A program made the position numbers and the translations under genes. Of a stretch of 64,000 nt of DNA, positions 44,240 through 52,262 are shown piece after piece. The notes beneath the pieces are model-generated. The model did not search any database. It had not been told where the DNA came from and was given only the letters and a program-made list of their open reading frames with translations. Within the stretch, counting starts at the first letter, position 1. Each line of letters starts with the position of its first letter. This stretch comes from Verrucomicrobiales bacterium. Its GTDB lineage: Bacteria; Verrucomicrobiota; Verrucomicrobiia; Verrucomicrobiales; DEV007. The stretch spans positions 186,001-250,000 of the forward strand of contig JARGNI010000002.1 in the NCBI GenBank assembly GCA_029213195.1. Reading direction: 5' to 3'.

Positions 44240-45112
44240 GTGAAAGGAATCGGTTCCATTGCTGTTCTCGCCCTCCTGCTCTTCGCCCACGTCGTCGAAG
44301 CGAAGTCGCCTTGGCAGGGTATCGCCGAGGCCAAACTCATCACCCCTGTCAAAGAGATCCGCCCGGGGAGTTCGTTCTATGTCGGATTTCTTCTCCGACC
44401 GGAACCGGGATATCATACCTACTGGCGTGGTCCTGGCGTCGTTGGCGTCGCCACCCAGCTGCACTGGGAACTCCCCGATGGATTTGTCGCGGGTGACATC
44501 CTCTGGCCTACCCCTCGAAAAACGGACATGGCGGGAATCATCGCCAACGGCTACAAGAGAGAGGTGATTCTCCTGACCCAGATTCGCGTGCCGGAGACGC
44601 TCTCGGAGGACGATGTCACGCTACGAGTGAAGGCCGCCTGGATGGCTTGCTCCGCTTCGTGTCACCCTTCGGTCGACAACTTTTCCCTGACTCTTCCCGT
44701 GGCCTCCGAAAACCCGAAGGACCCGGATCCGAAGTGGGAGAAACGTTTCCAGGAGATACGCGAATCCCTCCCCAAACCCCCACCCGAGGAATGGGAATTC
44801 ATCGTGGTGGCCCCTGGCGCAAATCACATTTTCCTGGAAGCTACCATCCCGGAACTCTCGCAGAATACGACCGAAGAACCGGTCTTCTTCTGTGACGATA
44901 TGCAGGTCGACTCCGATTCGCCCGCTCGCTTCGAATGGGTGGAGAAGTCCCAGGGGAAATTTCGCCTCCATTTTGTTCGCCCCGACTTTGCTCCGGAAAA
45001 CCCCGAGAAGTTTTCCGGAATCCTAAAGCATCCGGAAGGATGGAAGAAAATCGCCTCGTCGTGCGTCGAGGTTTCCGTGCCGTGGCCGGCAAGTGATTCG
45101 CCCGATGAGTAA
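44240..45112 (+). CDS. Exported DsbD N-terminal-like domain protein
   Basis: 290 residues from the GTG at 44240, six bases inside the longest frame (TTG at 44234). A signal peptide (KGIGSIAVLALLLFAHVVEA) precedes a DsbD-alpha-like domain: SSFYVGFLLRPEPGYHTYWRG, then VRVKAAWMACSASCHPS-type sequence with the conserved WxACxxxCxP pattern. In DsbD this domain is a thiol-disulfide shuttle in the periplasm. Here it stands alone, without the membrane or thioredoxin domains, so it may be a dedicated redox partner. It overlaps the SET gene by 8 nt, so the two are translationally coupled. Confidence 0.8.
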   Translation: MKGIGSIAVLALLLFAHVVEAKSPWQGIAEAKLITPVKEIRPGSSFYVGFLLRPEPGYHTYWRGPGVVGVATQLHWELPDGFVAGDILWPTPRKTDMAGIIANGYKREVILLTQIRVPETLSEDDVTLRVKAAWMACSASCHPSVDNFSLTLPVASENPKDPDPKWEKRFQEIRESLPKPPPEEWEFIVVAPGANHIFLEATIPELSQNTTEEPVFFCDDMQVDSDSPARFEWVEKSQGKFRLHFVRPDFAPENPEKFSGILKHPEGWKKIASSCVEVSVPWPASDSPDE

Positions 45113-45656
45113 AAAAAGCGCATTACTCCCCGGCGAGCGTTGCGACTCCGAATGGTGCGAGGTCCGTCGTTCGGGAATTCATGGGCGAGGCCTCTTTGCC
45201 AGAAAAAAAATCCCGGCAGGCACCTACGTTATCGAATACGTGGGAGAACGAATCGACAAGGACGAAGCCAACGAACGCGGCTGGGCCCAGATGGAGCATG
45301 CCCAGGAAACAGGTGACGCCGCAGTCTATATTTTCACCCTGAATGATGAATGGGACATCGATGGCAATGTCCCCGAAAATTCCGCCCGTCTCATCAACCA
45401 CAGCTGTGACCCAAACTGCGAGGCCTTCATCGAAGAAGACGCCATCTGGATCGCCGCGCTCCGCACCATCAAGCGCGACGAAGAGTTGTTCTTCAACTAC
45501 GGATTCGATCTTGAGAACTACAAGGAGCATCCCTGTCGATGCGGCACGAAGAAGTGTGTCGGCTACATCGCAGGAGAAGACTACTGGAAGGAACTCAAGA
45601 AACGCCTCAAGAAGTCTGAGAAGAAGAGCAAAAAGAAGAAACGCTCGAAGAAATAA
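45105..45656 (+). CDS. SET-domain protein lysine methyltransferase
   Basis: 183 residues from the ATG at 45105, overlapping the DsbD-like gene by 8 nt. The SET domain is complete: RRSGIHGRGLFARKKIPAGT, YVIEYVGERI, SARLINHSCDPNCEAF (the NHSCxPN core) and ELFFNYGFD. A post-SET Cys cluster follows (HPCRCGTKKCVGYI), which binds zinc in eukaryote-type SET enzymes. The tail is very Lys-rich (KKRLKKSEKKSKKKKRSKK) and could bind nucleic acid. Bacterial SET enzymes of this type occur in Verrucomicrobiota and chlamydiae; the target (a histone-like or ribosomal protein) is not known. Confidence 0.9.
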   Translation: MSKKSALLPGERCDSEWCEVRRSGIHGRGLFARKKIPAGTYVIEYVGERIDKDEANERGWAQMEHAQETGDAAVYIFTLNDEWDIDGNVPENSARLINHSCDPNCEAFIEEDAIWIAALRTIKRDEELFFNYGFDLENYKEHPCRCGTKKCVGYIAGEDYWKELKKRLKKSEKKSKKKKRSKK

Positions 45657-45716
45657 GTACCTGCTCCTTCTGTTTTCGCCAGAGAGGCTTCCCGCGCCCT
45701 TTCTTCAGCCCCCCCC

Positions 45717-46766
45717 TCACCGAGGCGGAGGACCACCTCTTCCCGGAGGATGCCCACGACCCGGTCCCATTCCCCTCCCCGCGCCCGGTTTCACGATCTC
45801 CACCGGAGTTCCTCGAAAGACGCGAGGAACGACCGGCCACTCGCGTGTCAGGAAATAGGCATAAGTGCCGTCCGGGAATTCAGGAGTGACGCAGAAACGG
45901 CCATTGCATTCGTCGAGATCTCCAAAACCTTCGACGAATTCGTAATCCTGCACGAAGGCCCCGTCGAACTCGCCTGTGGGAAACTCTCCGCCAGGACGTT
46001 CTCCGGAGCGCAGGCGATAGCTGGTTCCCAGTTCGACCACTCCAGAATCGGGATCTTCGGGATCCCGGAATCCATAGAGGGCGTAGATGGGAAAACCGTC
46101 CGCAGCCCAACCGATCTGGGGAGAATGCTCACCCTCTCGGTGCCCGAGTCGACGCATCAAGCCGATAGGCAATCCGTGGTAGTGATAGCTCCCATTGGGC
46201 TGGACATGTCCATAGTTCTCATCCAGCCCCAGTGGAATGGCACCGCCAAGCGCTTCGTAATTCCAACCGGAATCGCGTTTCCCCTGCCAGAACTCCGCCG
46301 TCCCGGGTTCGAGAAGCACTCCGTCGAGCGTGATCCCGAATACCCGCAGCCGAGGTGGACGTCCTCCTCCCCCAGGATTTTCTATCGTCGAAGTCGTTCG
46401 GTCGCTCACCTCCGGATTCTCGGGAATCACGATGTCGTAGCTCTGTTCGCGGATCTCGTTCGGATTCGCCCGATTGGGGAATCGGCCCACCTTGTGATTC
46501 GGCATCCCATTGGAGACGATCTGCTTTTCGTCGCCCTTCTCCGAAATCGAGACTTCGGTCGTTTCGGGAGGAGTTCGATTGGCAGGGACGAGATCGAGTT
46601 CTTCGGATTCGGTCGCGGTGTGCACCCGGGACGGGGGCGGGCCTCCACCAGGCCCCCGCCCGCCTCCCGGAGGCGGACCCGGCGGTTGTGCCCAAAGAGA
46701 AAACGAAGCAACCATGGTGAGACCACCAATGACCAGGAGCCCAACTCGAGAAGAGAAAGTGTGCAT
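45717..46766 (-). CDS. Secreted YHYH-domain protein
   Basis: 349 residues from the ATG at 46764-46766, which opens a signal peptide (MHTFSSRVGLLVIGGLTMVASFSLWA). The upstream ATG at 46826 would add 20 residues without signal character. An N-terminal and C-terminal Pro/Gly-rich repeat (PPGPPPGGGRGPGGGPPPSR and GRGMGPGRGHPPGRGG) flanks a YHYH domain: QPNGSYHYHGLPIGLM, ADGFPIYALYGFRD and DLDECNGRFCVTPEFPDGTY. The domain occurs widely in secreted proteins of aquatic bacteria and its role is unclear. It is convergent with the SET gene and upstream of the LysM lipoprotein gene on the same strand. Confidence 0.85.
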   Translation of the reverse strand: MHTFSSRVGLLVIGGLTMVASFSLWAQPPGPPPGGGRGPGGGPPPSRVHTATESEELDLVPANRTPPETTEVSISEKGDEKQIVSNGMPNHKVGRFPNRANPNEIREQSYDIVIPENPEVSDRTTSTIENPGGGGRPPRLRVFGITLDGVLLEPGTAEFWQGKRDSGWNYEALGGAIPLGLDENYGHVQPNGSYHYHGLPIGLMRRLGHREGEHSPQIGWAADGFPIYALYGFRDPEDPDSGVVELGTSYRLRSGERPGGEFPTGEFDGAFVQDYEFVEGFGDLDECNGRFCVTPEFPDGTYAYFLTREWPVVPRVFRGTPVEIVKPGAGRGMGPGRGHPPGRGGPPPR

Positions 46767-46854
46767 ACCGAATGGAACAGGCGAAGCCTCACAGAAGAGG
46801 AAATCCCCCGATGACAAAACTGTCATTTTTGGCCGATCACGGCAGCCCCCCCCC

Positions 46855-47388
46855 TCACGGAATCCGGAGAGTTTGGCCCTTCCGAATCGAATCTCCCGTC
46901 AGTCCATTGGTGCGTTTCAGATCAGGCACCGTGGTCCCGTAGCGATTGGCAAGGGAGTAGAGAGTGTCGCCCGAGACGACTTTGTGATACTGGGGAGAAG
47001 CGGGCGCGGGAGGAGCCGCATTGTTCGGAGTCGAACCGCCTCCCGAAGAGATATCCTGGTAGTTGGGGTAGTTGGTCGGCCCGGACTGGACCACTTCGGT
47101 CGTTTCGGGAGCGGAAGAGGTCGGTGTCACGTCCCTGTAGGAAGAGCGAGTGCGCCCGCTTGTTTTGTTTCGCACCCAGTCTTTGCGATAGTTGCCCTCG
47201 TCATCGAAAGGGTACTCCTTTTTCTCCAAGCCATGACCTCCGGGAGTCTTCAGCGTAGCGGGATCATACTCGACATCCTTGTAGGTTCCGCCGGTCGACT
47301 TGCACTGGGTCAAAAAGAGCGGTGCGAGCAACCCCAGCAGCAGGGGCCAGCAGCAGAAACGCAAACCTTGCGGGAAACGGATGTTCAT
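46855..47388 (-). CDS. LysM-domain lipoprotein
   Basis: 177 residues from the ATG at 47386-47388. The signal peptide ends in a lipobox (LLAPLFLTQC), so it is probably a lipoprotein. Residues ~85-130 are Pro/Ser/Thr-rich, and the last ~45 residues are a LysM domain (YHKVVSGDTLYSLANRYGTTVPDLKRTNGLTGDSIRKGQTLRIP), which binds peptidoglycan. It is a cell-wall-anchored envelope protein whose partner is unknown. It lies upstream of the YHYH gene with a 88-bp gap, and may share a promoter region with it. Confidence 0.85.
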   Translation of the reverse strand: MNIRFPQGLRFCCWPLLLGLLAPLFLTQCKSTGGTYKDVEYDPATLKTPGGHGLEKKEYPFDDEGNYRKDWVRNKTSGRTRSSYRDVTPTSSAPETTEVVQSGPTNYPNYQDISSGGGSTPNNAAPPAPASPQYHKVVSGDTLYSLANRYGTTVPDLKRTNGLTGDSIRKGQTLRIP

Positions 47389-47616
47389 GGGTGGAAGAAG
47401 GTATTCGGCAGGAATCCGGGACGCCCCGATCTCAGAAACTAGGTGGAGAAGGAAATATACTTTAGATTTCTTAAATAAAAAGAGAGATCCGCGTCTGACT
47501 CTGAAACTGACGAGCCCACCCAAATCTTAGGCGAACCTATTTTCTTCTCCGCAGATCAGTCTCGCCTCCTGCTTTGACGACCCATCCCAAATGTTCTAGA
47601 ATCCCGACCTACTCGT

Positions 47617-49263
47617 ATGAAGCCGATTTTTTCCTGCCTCCTGGTCACTACCATTCTTGCTTTGTCTGCAATCCCCGCTCGAGCCGACAAGGTTCTCGAA
47701 CTCGGCAAAACGACTTACCAGTCCTGTGTCGCCTGTCATGGAGCCGATGGCAAAGGAATGAAAGCGGGAGACCTGCTCATGGCGCCGTCTCTGCACGATT
47801 CCGATTTCGTAAAGGGAGACCACGTCGAGCAGCTCACGGCAATCATTCTGAAAGGCATTCTCAAAGAAGACAACAAGTATGTCCAAGCCATGCTTCCCCT
47901 CGAAGCCGCACTGAAGGATGACCAAATCGCCGCACTCATTGCCTATGTGACCGAGGAATTCGGGGGCAAGCGGCGCTCTCCCACCGCGAATGATATCGGG
48001 AAATGGCGGAAGGGCTACGCCGATCAGAAAAGTCCCTACAAGCGCGCGGACCTGGAACAGATGATCAAGGACGCTTCTGCCCCAGCGCTGATCAGCGATC
48101 TCAAGTATTCCCTCTACCTGGGCAAGTGGGAGGAGCTTCCGGATTTTTCCACTCTCAAACCCGAGGAAACCGGGACACTCAAGGGCGGCAAAATCTCGCT
48201 CGATCCTTCTCGAAAGCACAAAGGCGGCTTCGGTATGGTATTCGAAGGGAAGCTCACCCTTTCCGATTCCGACAATTATCAGTTTGCTCTCACCTCCGAT
48301 GATGGGTCTGCTCTTGCCATCAACGGGGAGACGGTGATCGGAAACGACGGAATCCATCCTGCCAAAACCGTCTCCAAGAAAGAGAAGCTGGAGAAAGGTG
48401 AGCATACAATCAAGGTCCTCTATTTCGATGGAGGCGGACAACGCCAACTGTCTCTCAGCATTCAAGGGAAGAAGCTGGGAACCGCTTGGTTGTCGAAGAA
48501 TCAAAAGAAAGGCGGATCAAAGGGCAAAAGCTACGACCCGATTCTCCTTACTTCTCACAAGCCGGGAGAAGCAATCGTTCATCGGGCCTTTCTCCCTGAC
48601 GCGCTTCCCCGTGCGATCGGGGTTGGGTATCCAGATGGCGTCAACCTGGTCTGGGATGCGGACCGGCTCAATCTCGCCTATGTCTATCGCGGCGAGTTCA
48701 TGGACGCAGCTCCGCATTGGAACGGTCGCGGCTCAGGCAGTAAGCCGCTAGGCCAGGACAAGGTCCAACCAGCTCCGGGGCTGGCGCTCCAGGTTCTCGA
48801 AAGCCTCGATGAACCCTGGGTGATGTCTCCTGAGGCGAAGATCAAGTATGAGCGGGACAAGGCCGACCCGCAGAAGGAGATCACATTTCTCGTCAACCCC
48901 GAGGGTTATCAATTCCGGGGCTACCGCCTTGACGAAAAACGCTTCCCGACGTTCCGCTACGACTTTCAAGATCTCACCGTGACAGACCACTTTGCACCCG
49001 CCACAATCGATGGCGTCGTTTCGCTGACTCGGAATCTCAAGTTTACCGGGAAGGCGGGTGACAATCTCTACTATCGGGTCGCCGCGACCGGTCCACTCAC
49101 CGAGGAGAACGGTTGGTATGATCTTGGAAATCTGAACATCCGTACCGCCGGCGCCGAACCCGTCATCCGCCAGGTGAATGGGAAGAAAGAGTTGCTCCTG
49201 CCCGTCAACGACAACGCTAGCCTCACCATCGACTATCGCTGGGATACGCCCCTCAAGCCCTGA
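47617..49263 (+). CDS. Cytochrome c / PA14-like domain secreted protein
   Basis: 548 residues. A signal peptide (MKPIFSCLLVTTILALSAIPARA) is followed by a monoheme cytochrome c domain with CVACH at residues 37-41 and a distal Met near LLMAPSLHD. Residues ~165-290 form a PA14-like beta domain (GFGMVFEGKLTLSDSDNYQF, ALTSDDGSALAINGETVIGN). The rest is a beta-rich region with no named family. Cytochrome plus PA14-like fusions are typical of PVC bacteria and point to periplasmic oxidation of a carbohydrate ligand. The propeller dehydrogenase follows after 42 nt, so the two probably work together as donor and electron acceptor. Confidence 0.82.
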   Translation: MKPIFSCLLVTTILALSAIPARADKVLELGKTTYQSCVACHGADGKGMKAGDLLMAPSLHDSDFVKGDHVEQLTAIILKGILKEDNKYVQAMLPLEAALKDDQIAALIAYVTEEFGGKRRSPTANDIGKWRKGYADQKSPYKRADLEQMIKDASAPALISDLKYSLYLGKWEELPDFSTLKPEETGTLKGGKISLDPSRKHKGGFGMVFEGKLTLSDSDNYQFALTSDDGSALAINGETVIGNDGIHPAKTVSKKEKLEKGEHTIKVLYFDGGGQRQLSLSIQGKKLGTAWLSKNQKKGGSKGKSYDPILLTSHKPGEAIVHRAFLPDALPRAIGVGYPDGVNLVWDADRLNLAYVYRGEFMDAAPHWNGRGSGSKPLGQDKVQPAPGLALQVLESLDEPWVMSPEAKIKYERDKADPQKEITFLVNPEGYQFRGYRLDEKRFPTFRYDFQDLTVTDHFAPATIDGVVSLTRNLKFTGKAGDNLYYRVAATGPLTEENGWYDLGNLNIRTAGAEPVIRQVNGKKELLLPVNDNASLTIDYRWDTPLKP

Positions 49264-49305
49264 TCTTCGTACTTTTCTCTTTCCCGTAACTTTTTTCTTT
49301 TTCCC

Positions 49306-50793
49306 ATGAATCAACCCTGTTCACTCTTTCATCTGACCCTGTTCGGTCTCGCCTCTCTTTTCCTGCCGCTCCAAGCGGAGGACCCTAAGCAATCGGATTT
49401 TTACACGATCACTTCGATTCCGGCCCCTGAGGGAGTCGTCATCGAGGGTGGCTCCATCGAACTCCTCCCCGACGGGAAAGTCGCCGTCTGCACTCGTCGC
49501 GGACAAGTCTGGACGATCGAGAATGCCGATTCTTATCCCGAATCTCCCCCCAAGTGGACGCTCTTTGCAGAGTATCTCCACGAGCCGCTCGGGCTCGCTT
49601 GGAAAGACGGTTGGCTCTACGCCGTGCAGCGGCCCGAAGTCACCCGCATGAAAGACGAAGACGGCGATGGCCGTGCCGATGTCTTCGAGACGGTCAACGA
49701 TGACTGGGGGATCAACGGGAACTATCACGAATACACCTTCGGCACCCGCTTCGACAAGGAAGGCTATCTCTGGACCACGCTCTGTCTGACCGGTTCTTTC
49801 TCCGCGAACTCGCTCTTTCGAGGCTGGGTCCTGCGAATCGGCGAGAATGGTGAAATGATTCCCACCGCAAGTGGAGTGCGCTCTCCCGGGGGGATCGGAT
49901 TCAATGCCGAAGGAGATGTCTTCTACACCGACAACCAGGGAACCTGGAATGGATCGAGTTCGCTGAAATGGGTCAAGCCCGGCTCTTTCCAGGGCAATCC
50001 CAACGGCAACATCTGGTATGACTATGCCGACGGCAAAGCAGGAGATCGCCCCAAGGACCCCATCTACGAGGACGGTGGGACGACGACGATCGAAGCCCGC
50101 AAAACCATTCCCGAGCTAGTACCGCCTGCGGTGGTGTTTCCTCATGGCAAAGTCGGTAACTCGCCCACCGTCATCGAGACCGATCACAGCAAAGGAAAAT
50201 TTGGTCCCTTCGCAGGACAGGTCTTCGTGGGCGAGCAGACGCACTCCAAGATTCACCGGGTCTACCTCGAAAAGGTCAACGGCCTCTACCAGGGAGCGAT
50301 CTTCCCCTTCCTTGAAGGGTTTCAGTCCGGAAATATCGCCGTCCGTATCTCCGAGTCGGGACTCCTCTACACCAGCGGCTCGAATCGCGGATGGGGAGCA
50401 CGAGGAGGAAAGAACTTCAATTTCGAGCGAGTCGACTGGACCGGAAAAGTCCCCTTCGAGATCCACGAAATGCGGGCGACCCCGGATGGCTTCGAACTGA
50501 CCTTCACCAAGCCGATCGATCCCGAGTCGGCAAAGGACGAATCCTTTTCGATGAAGGCCTACACGTACCTCTACCAGAAATCCTACGGAAGTCCCGAGGT
50601 GGAGAAAATGACTCCCAGCGTATCGGTGACCTCCGTCGCCGATGATGGCAAAAGCCTGAAACTCAAGGTCACCCCGCTGACCCAGGGCCACGTTCACGAG
50701 TTGGAATCCAAGGGCCTTCGATCCGCCGCAGAAGGTCATGGACTTCTGCACCCCACGGCCTACTACACGCTCAACGAGATTCCGGAGTCGTAG
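49306..50793 (+). CDS. Secreted propeller-type dehydrogenase (L-sorbosone/PQQ-like)
   Basis: 495 residues, signal peptide MNQPCSLFHLTLFGLASLFLPLQA. The repeated blades of a six-bladed propeller are visible: IELLPDGKVAVCTRRGQVWT, YAVQRPEVTRMKDEDGDGRAD, ASGVRSPGGIGFNAEGDVFYTDNQGTW and FVGEQTHSKIHRVYLEKVNG. Such proteins belong to the sorbosone/glucose-dehydrogenase-like group and generally use PQQ, but cofactor binding is inferred. It follows the cytochrome c/PA14 gene by 42 nt and lies just before an IS630 insertion. Confidence 0.83.
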   Translation: MNQPCSLFHLTLFGLASLFLPLQAEDPKQSDFYTITSIPAPEGVVIEGGSIELLPDGKVAVCTRRGQVWTIENADSYPESPPKWTLFAEYLHEPLGLAWKDGWLYAVQRPEVTRMKDEDGDGRADVFETVNDDWGINGNYHEYTFGTRFDKEGYLWTTLCLTGSFSANSLFRGWVLRIGENGEMIPTASGVRSPGGIGFNAEGDVFYTDNQGTWNGSSSLKWVKPGSFQGNPNGNIWYDYADGKAGDRPKDPIYEDGGTTTIEARKTIPELVPPAVVFPHGKVGNSPTVIETDHSKGKFGPFAGQVFVGEQTHSKIHRVYLEKVNGLYQGAIFPFLEGFQSGNIAVRISESGLLYTSGSNRGWGARGGKNFNFERVDWTGKVPFEIHEMRATPDGFELTFTKPIDPESAKDESFSMKAYTYLYQKSYGSPEVEKMTPSVSVTSVADDGKSLKLKVTPLTQGHVHELESKGLRSAAEGHGLLHPTAYYTLNEIPES

Positions 50794-50825
50794 AACTCCG
50801 GATCCTCTCGAAAGAGACTTTCCAT

Positions 50826-50850
50826 CTCCTTCGCAAGAGCGGCGAAGGAG
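50826..50850. terminator. Hairpin downstream of the propeller gene
   Basis: CTCCTTCGC and GCGAAGGAG form a 9-bp stem around a 7-nt loop, 33 bp past the stop. There is no T-run, so it may be a hairpin of another kind or a weak terminator. Confidence 0.45.
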
Positions 50851-50899
50851 CAGAAGTGTCGCTGACCCGCACTTGCATGGGTTCAGCACCCCCTTCTTA

Positions 50900-52044
50900 G
50901 ACCCATTCTCAGAAAGAAGTTCGGGAAAACGTGAAATTCGACTTGTACGATAATTCTAGTGGTTTAGTCTACTGAATCGGCAGGAAACGACAGCTCCCCA
51001 ATCCAGAAAATGCAGCGATCACAGAGCTGGAATTGGCGATCGACTGCTCTGAAGACAAGCGTGAGCGCCGCAGGCTGCGCGCCATACACCTTTTGCTGTG
51101 TGGAGGGAGTTTCGAACTCACCCAGGCGCATTCCCGGGTCAGCGAGCGGGCGCTTGAGATCTGGATAGCTCGATTCAACGAAACTGGCATCGATGGTTTG
51201 ACCTATCGTCCTATTCAGGGACGGCCTCGGAGCGTATCGAAGCAAACCGTTGAGGAAGTGATCCTGCCACTGGTTGAAGAACCAGCTCTCGCCGACCAGA
51301 CTCACTGGACGGTGACAAAACTGGTCGGTTGGCTTGAGGAAGAGAAAGATCTTGAGATCGCCTACAGCACGCTGGTTCGCTATCTTCATGAGCACGACTA
51401 CAAGCTGAAAATACCTCGACCAGTTCCCGAACCACCGAATGTCGAAGTGTGGGAGGACCAGCGTGAAGCCTTTGCAGGAGAACTGCTGGAGATGATCGAA
51501 GACAAAAGTTGTGACCTGTTCTTCGGAGACGAAGCCGGTTTCGAAGGAGATCCCCGACCGCGTCGCAAATGGGCCAAAAGGGGCGAACGAATTACCCAGG
51601 GCTACTTCGGGCGACATGTTCGGCAGAACGTGATCGGTGCCGTTGCCCCAAGGACTGGAAAGCTCGTCAGTCTGATCGTTCCTCATTGCAACAGCGATGT
51701 TTTCCAAGTCTTCCTCGACACGATGGCAGAGGAAGTTCCACCAGTGCCCGGACGCCACTGCAAACTGGTTCTCGACAACGCCAGTTGGCACAAAGTGAAG
51801 TCACTCAACTGGCACCATATCGAACCGGTTTACCTTCCGCCCTACAGTCCTGACTTCAATCCTATCGAACGCCTCTGGCAACATCTGAAGAGCCACTACC
51901 TCGCAGGCTTCATCACCAAGAGTGGTGAGGAACTCACAGAGAAATTGATCGATTCGATCCAAACGATGATGCGGGAGCCAAATCTCATTCGTTCTGTCTG
52001 CAATACTCACAGCGAATAAACGAAAATACTTCTGAGAAACGGTC
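50900..52044 (+). mobile_element. IS630-family insertion sequence, 1145 bp, complete
   Basis: Imperfect terminal inverted repeats begin GACCCATTCTCAGAA at the left and GACCGTTTCTCAGAA (minus strand) at the right, with further matches inward. A TA dinucleotide flanks both ends (50898-50899 and 52045-52046), the target duplication made by IS630 elements. One transposase gene fills the element. It sits between the propeller gene and the TonB receptor, just next to a 20-bp GC-rich hairpin (52048-52067). Confidence 0.9.
51033..52019 (+). CDS. IS630-family transposase
   Basis: 328 residues from the TTG at 51033. A helix-turn-helix region (RRLRAIHLLLCGGSFELTQA, SERALEIWIARFNETGIDGL) precedes a DDE catalytic core with the Asp in LFFGDEAGFEGDP, the second Asp in CKLVLDNASWHKVKS and the Glu in SPDFNPIERLWQHLKSHY. 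In-frame homology seems to extend upstream of the TTG (GRKRQLPNPENAAITELE) as far as the stop at 50973, with no ATG or GTG. The real start is therefore uncertain and might be an unusual codon. The catalytic triad is intact, so the element may be active. Confidence 0.88.
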   Translation: MAIDCSEDKRERRRLRAIHLLLCGGSFELTQAHSRVSERALEIWIARFNETGIDGLTYRPIQGRPRSVSKQTVEEVILPLVEEPALADQTHWTVTKLVGWLEEEKDLEIAYSTLVRYLHEHDYKLKIPRPVPEPPNVEVWEDQREAFAGELLEMIEDKSCDLFFGDEAGFEGDPRPRRKWAKRGERITQGYFGRHVRQNVIGAVAPRTGKLVSLIVPHCNSDVFQVFLDTMAEEVPPVPGRHCKLVLDNASWHKVKSLNWHHIEPVYLPPYSPDFNPIERLWQHLKSHYLAGFITKSGEELTEKLIDSIQTMMREPNLIRSVCNTHSE

Positions 52045-52047
52045 TAT

Positions 52048-52067
52048 CCCCGGCCAAAATACCGGGG
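52048..52067. terminator. GC-rich hairpin beside the IS right end
   Basis: CCCCGG and CCGGGG pair around CCAAAATA. It begins one base after the IS target duplication, so the IS landed at its edge. It may be the original terminator of the propeller/cytochrome operon. Confidence 0.5.
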
Positions 52068-52237
52068 TCCAGGTGGGGGAACACCAGCTCGACCCAACTG
52101 TAGGGAGAGTCGGGATCCCCGCAGGAAAATCATAGCCTGCCCCCTCCGGATCAAGCATTCCAGCCGACCAAGGAATCCTTGAATCCCGTCTCTGCATGAA
52201 AAAATCATCACGTGACTAATCCCTTTGTTGCAAATGG

Positions 52238-52262
52238 GACCCGTTATCATTAGTAATGGGTC
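52238..52262. promoter_or_regulatory. Hairpin/operator abutting the TonB-receptor start
   Basis: GACCCGTTA and TAATGGGTC form a stem around TCATTAG, ending exactly at the ATG. It could hide the ribosome site in RNA, or act as an operator. The TTATCATTAGTAA centre recalls metal-responsive (Fur-like) boxes but is not a close match. Confidence 0.5.

Noticed and set aside
51985-52197. 70-codon minus-strand frame straddling the IS right end
   Set aside because: It starts in the sequence beside the IS and ends inside the transposase gene in the opposite direction, so it is created by the insertion. No family was recognised.
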